Source: Rotaria sordida (lineage: Eukaryota; Rotifera; Eurotatoria; Philodinida; Philodinidae). Taken from it: 64,000 nucleotides of DNA. The translations under genes and the position numbers were made by a program. The stretch covers positions 268,334-332,333 of the forward strand of contig CAJNOL010000047.1 of the NCBI GenBank assembly GCA_905250125.1, in the 5' to 3' direction. This document shows positions 61,651-64,000 of this stretch, piece after piece (position 1 is the first letter of the stretch; each line of letters begins with the position of its first letter). Below the pieces are notes generated by a model. That model ran no database searches, was not told the DNA's origin, and was given only the letters and a program-made list of their open reading frames with translations.

Positions 61651-62119
61651 TTACCTTAAAATTCCAATCAAATAATTTTGTATTTGAAAAGAAGTTTCTG
61701 TTATAAATATTACAGTCATAATTGAACTAGCATAAATAATCATTTTCATATGCTCTTGTTTTGTTGCTATATCAAATAGAAGTTTTGTACCATAATAATT
61801 AATATGATTAATTTTTTCAACTGTGTCTGTTTCTAAAAATGCTGCTAGATGAATAATAATATTAATTTGATTTTTTTGGATAATACGTGAAATTTGATTT
61901 TTCATCAGTGATATCACATACATAGAATTTTTCTTTTGATGGTAATATTGGCTGTTGACCTTCTGTTATTGGTGTATTTTCAAGCTGATAACGTGACGAC
62001 AATCCAATATGTTTATCAATTCCATAAATATCATAGTTAAGATTTTTTTTAAATAGATGTTTAATTAGTATAATAGCAATGAGACCGGATGCACCGGCAA
62101 TGAGAATTTTTTTAACCAT
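61651..62119 (-). pseudogene. Broken NAD-dependent epimerase/dehydratase (extended SDR) fragment
   Basis: The N-terminus MVKKILIAGASGLIA is a Rossmann GxxGxxG motif with its last Gly replaced. DIYGIDKH, VCDITDE and then, after a one-base frame change in an A run near 61905, INIIIHLAAFLETD and MIIYASSI follow. The catalytic YxxxK and the C-terminal half are missing. The frame ends at ILR directly before GTAAGT on the minus strand (61658-61663), a perfect splice donor with no downstream exon before the oppositely oriented NPC1-like gene. A gene torn off at this point is the simplest reading. Confidence 0.7.
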
Positions 62120-62165
62120 TTTTAGTAACGAATAAGAATGAGGAAAAAAAAACTATTATGAAAAG

Positions 62166-62176
62166 TGATATATGTG
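62166..62176. repeat. Candidate target-site duplication, left of foldback element 8
   Basis: TGATATATGTG is repeated exactly at 62752-62762 on the other side of the element. Confidence 0.6.
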
Positions 62177-62751
62177 AGATATAGCCCAGATCCAGAAATT
62201 CGCAATTCAAGGAAATTCAAGGAATTCAAGTAATCCCAATAATACAAGGAGCTGAAGAAATTCAAATAATTCAAGGAGATCAAGGAATTCAAGTAACCCC
62301 AGTAATTCAAGGAATCCAAGGAATTTAACGAAATCAAGAAATTGAAGAAATTCTATTGAATTGCTTGATTTCCTTGAATTTCCAATTTCTAGATCCTGGT
62401 TACTGGCGAAATTCATGGAATTCAAGGAACGCAATGAATTGTAGAAATTCTAGAAATTGAAGAAAACTGAGAGAAATTCAAGGAATTGAACAAAGGTAAT
62501 GCATGTGTTGAGTTTCTTGAATTGCCTTGAATTCCTTGATATTTTCAAGGGATATAATTCAAAGTAATATGATGCGCTGAATTTCTTGAATATCCTTGAA
62601 TTTCTTAAATTTTCTCTAATTGCACGATTTTCTTGAATTCCTTGATTTGCTTCAATTGCATGAATTCCATCATTGTTTCAAGCAATATACTTTATGTTAC
62701 ATGAATGTGCTGAATTCCTTGAATTGCCAATTTTTGGATCTGGATTACTGC
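62177..62751. mobile_element. Foldback element 8 built of AATTCAAGG repeats
   Basis: The termini CCAGATCCAGAAATTCGCAA and, in inverse, CCAGATCCAAAAATTGGCAA face each other. The interior consists of many irregular 9-10 bp units (ATTCAAGGA and its inverse TCCTTGAAT) whose direction switches near 62345, 62395 and 62500. Terminal inverted repeats plus internal short tandem units recall the Foldback (FB) element layout. Perfect 11-bp direct repeats flank it. It makes false leucine/asparagine-rich open frames on the minus strand. Confidence 0.75.
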
Positions 62752-62762
62752 TGATATATGTG
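62752..62762. repeat. Candidate target-site duplication, right of foldback element 8
   Basis: TGATATATGTG is identical to 62166-62176. Confidence 0.6.
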
Positions 62763-63827
62763 CATCTCTCTCTTATCAACTGGGTATATTTACAGAGTAT
62801 AGATAAAATGTGAAAATGGTGCAATGAAGAACTAATAGAACAGAAAAACATACGTTTAGAAGCGTTTGTTATTGTTTCAATATCTTGAGATGATTAATCT
62901 TCTGTACAGTAGAAATTCACAACATATTTAGTGAAATACCCATAATTTTAAGAAAATACGAGCTTTTGAATTTGAACGGGTTTGCAATCGTAAATTCCGA
63001 GGAAGATTTGCTTTTTTCTTTGTTGTTCAATAAATAGACATGCTGATCTTTTCAATCGATGATCAGCTCTAAATCCGTGTGTTCATTGAAATTTTCAAAG
63101 CGACACATTGTTTTTCTATATTGTAAACTAAGAAGTGGTCAGTTGAACAAGCATCAAATTATGTATACTATACAATACTTTTTGTGTAGATAAAATAGAG
63201 CGGTTCAATAAACGCATTTAATTGATGTCGCATTGTTACCATAGAAGTATCTGAATTCAATTTTCATTGTGAGGTGACTACTTGTGTTATTCCTCAAGAG
63301 AGCGTCAAGAAGAACTTTCTTGTTAATCACATTTCTTTTGATTTGTCTTTGACTATATTTTGAAATGAATACATGTCCATTGAATATTTATAATAAGGTT
63401 GAATTGATTCCTTGTCTTCAAGATAATCCAGGATGATTTAAGAAAATACTCCTGTATCTTGGAAATTAATTTGATTAACAGTCATATATTAAATATCATG
63501 TAGCTCTTTTCTAGAGTGTAGATGCAAATTATGACAAAATGTTCTTTTAGCCCGTGCTCGTACCCATACCCTACAACCGTAAACGATGTCTGATGGAAGC
63601 AAAAAAAGTGATTATTGCATGATCAGATCGTTTTGAACACCGGTTTTATGCCCTACCAACCTTCGTTTTTCAGAGTGAATGATCAAATATTTATTCTGTT
63701 ACATCTTTATACAAATTATTAATAAAAATATGAAATTTGTACAATAATCAAGCGTGTATTATAGTCCTCGAACTTGAATTATTTTTATTCGATTGATACG
63801 TCTCAATCACCGCCACCTCCACAGCCT
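62763..63827. other. Spacer
   Basis: No gene, RNA or repeat could be supported in these 1.1 kb. Confidence 0.5.
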
Positions 63828-63853
63828 CCAGGGTGGGGTGTGGGTGTGGGTGG

Positions 63854-63884
<31 letters not shown>

Positions 63885-64000
63885 GGTGTGGGTGTGGGTG
63901 TAGGTGTGCGATGGTCTCTGAGTCAACCACACCCACACCCACACCCACACCCACACACCCACCCACCCACACACACACCCACCCACACCCACACCCACAC
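63828..64000. repeat. Head-to-head telomere-like palindrome at window end
   Basis: A G-rich half (63831-63907: GGGTGTGGGTGTGGGTG with a (TG)n stretch) is followed by a spacer of about 22 bp (GCGATGGTCTCTGAGTCAACC) and a C-rich half (63928-64000+: CACACCCACACCC...). It has the same polarity and similar spacer length as 57505-57685. The C-rich half runs off the end of the window. Confidence 0.9.

Noticed and set aside
62122-62434. Leu/Asn/Phe-rich open frames on the minus strand
   Set aside because: Produced by AATTCAAGG repeat units of the foldback element.
1-64000. CRISPR arrays, tRNA genes, rRNA genes, bacterial operons
   Set aside because: No regularly spaced identical repeats, no convincing tRNA A/B boxes and no rRNA segments were seen; this is eukaryotic sequence.

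Overview
The window looks like a contig piece from a bdelloid rotifer (Rotaria/Adineta-type). It is very AT-rich. It carries intron-dense metazoan housekeeping genes whose introns are mostly about 50 bp with GT..AG ends. It contains G-rich TGTGGG-type arrays, the telomere motif reported for bdelloids, and an S1/P1-type nuclease of a kind uncommon in animals. The species cannot be named from sequence alone. One 100-N scaffold gap lies at 41049-41148.

Left part (1-38.1 kb), conserved genes. AP-1 gamma-adaptin (minus, 138-7893) is divergent from a BTB-BACK-Kelch gene of KLHL9/13 type (plus, 8277-13179). A CCDC85-family coiled-coil gene (plus, 13373-14185) follows very closely and may be trans-spliced. 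A weak hypothetical ORF and about 5 kb of repeat-bearing spacer come next. Three minus-strand genes follow: SLC35F6-like transporter (19671-21322), LRRC74-like leucine-rich repeat protein (28545-31011) and exportin-1/CRM1 (31327-38063). A 5.17-kb full-length but decayed non-LTR retrotransposon (22655-27823), flanked by a perfect 17-bp target-site duplication, sits between SLC35F6 and LRRC74.

Right part (38.1-64 kb), gene-poor and accessory. It holds a membrane-anchored S1/P1 nuclease, a small heat shock protein with two alpha-crystallin domains behind a near-consensus heat shock element, and a LURP-one/tubby-like protein. It also holds a frameshifted methyltransferase-like gene, a hydrolase (SERAC1-like) pseudogene, an NPC1-like protein lacking the first membrane segment and the sterol-sensing half, and a broken sugar-epimerase fragment that stops at the same place as the NPC1-like gene.

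The main signal not explained by genes is palindromic DNA. At least eight long inverted-repeat (foldback) elements of about 0.45-0.76 kb occur in long introns and spacers. One is two inverted copies of a mariner transposase tail with TA flanks, and one has an 11-bp flanking direct repeat. There are also two well-preserved head-to-head TGTGGG/CCCACA palindromes (57.5 kb and 63.8 kb) and at least three decayed versions, all in the 39-64 kb part. Most introns longer than 1 kb in the conserved genes carry one of these elements or another repeat.
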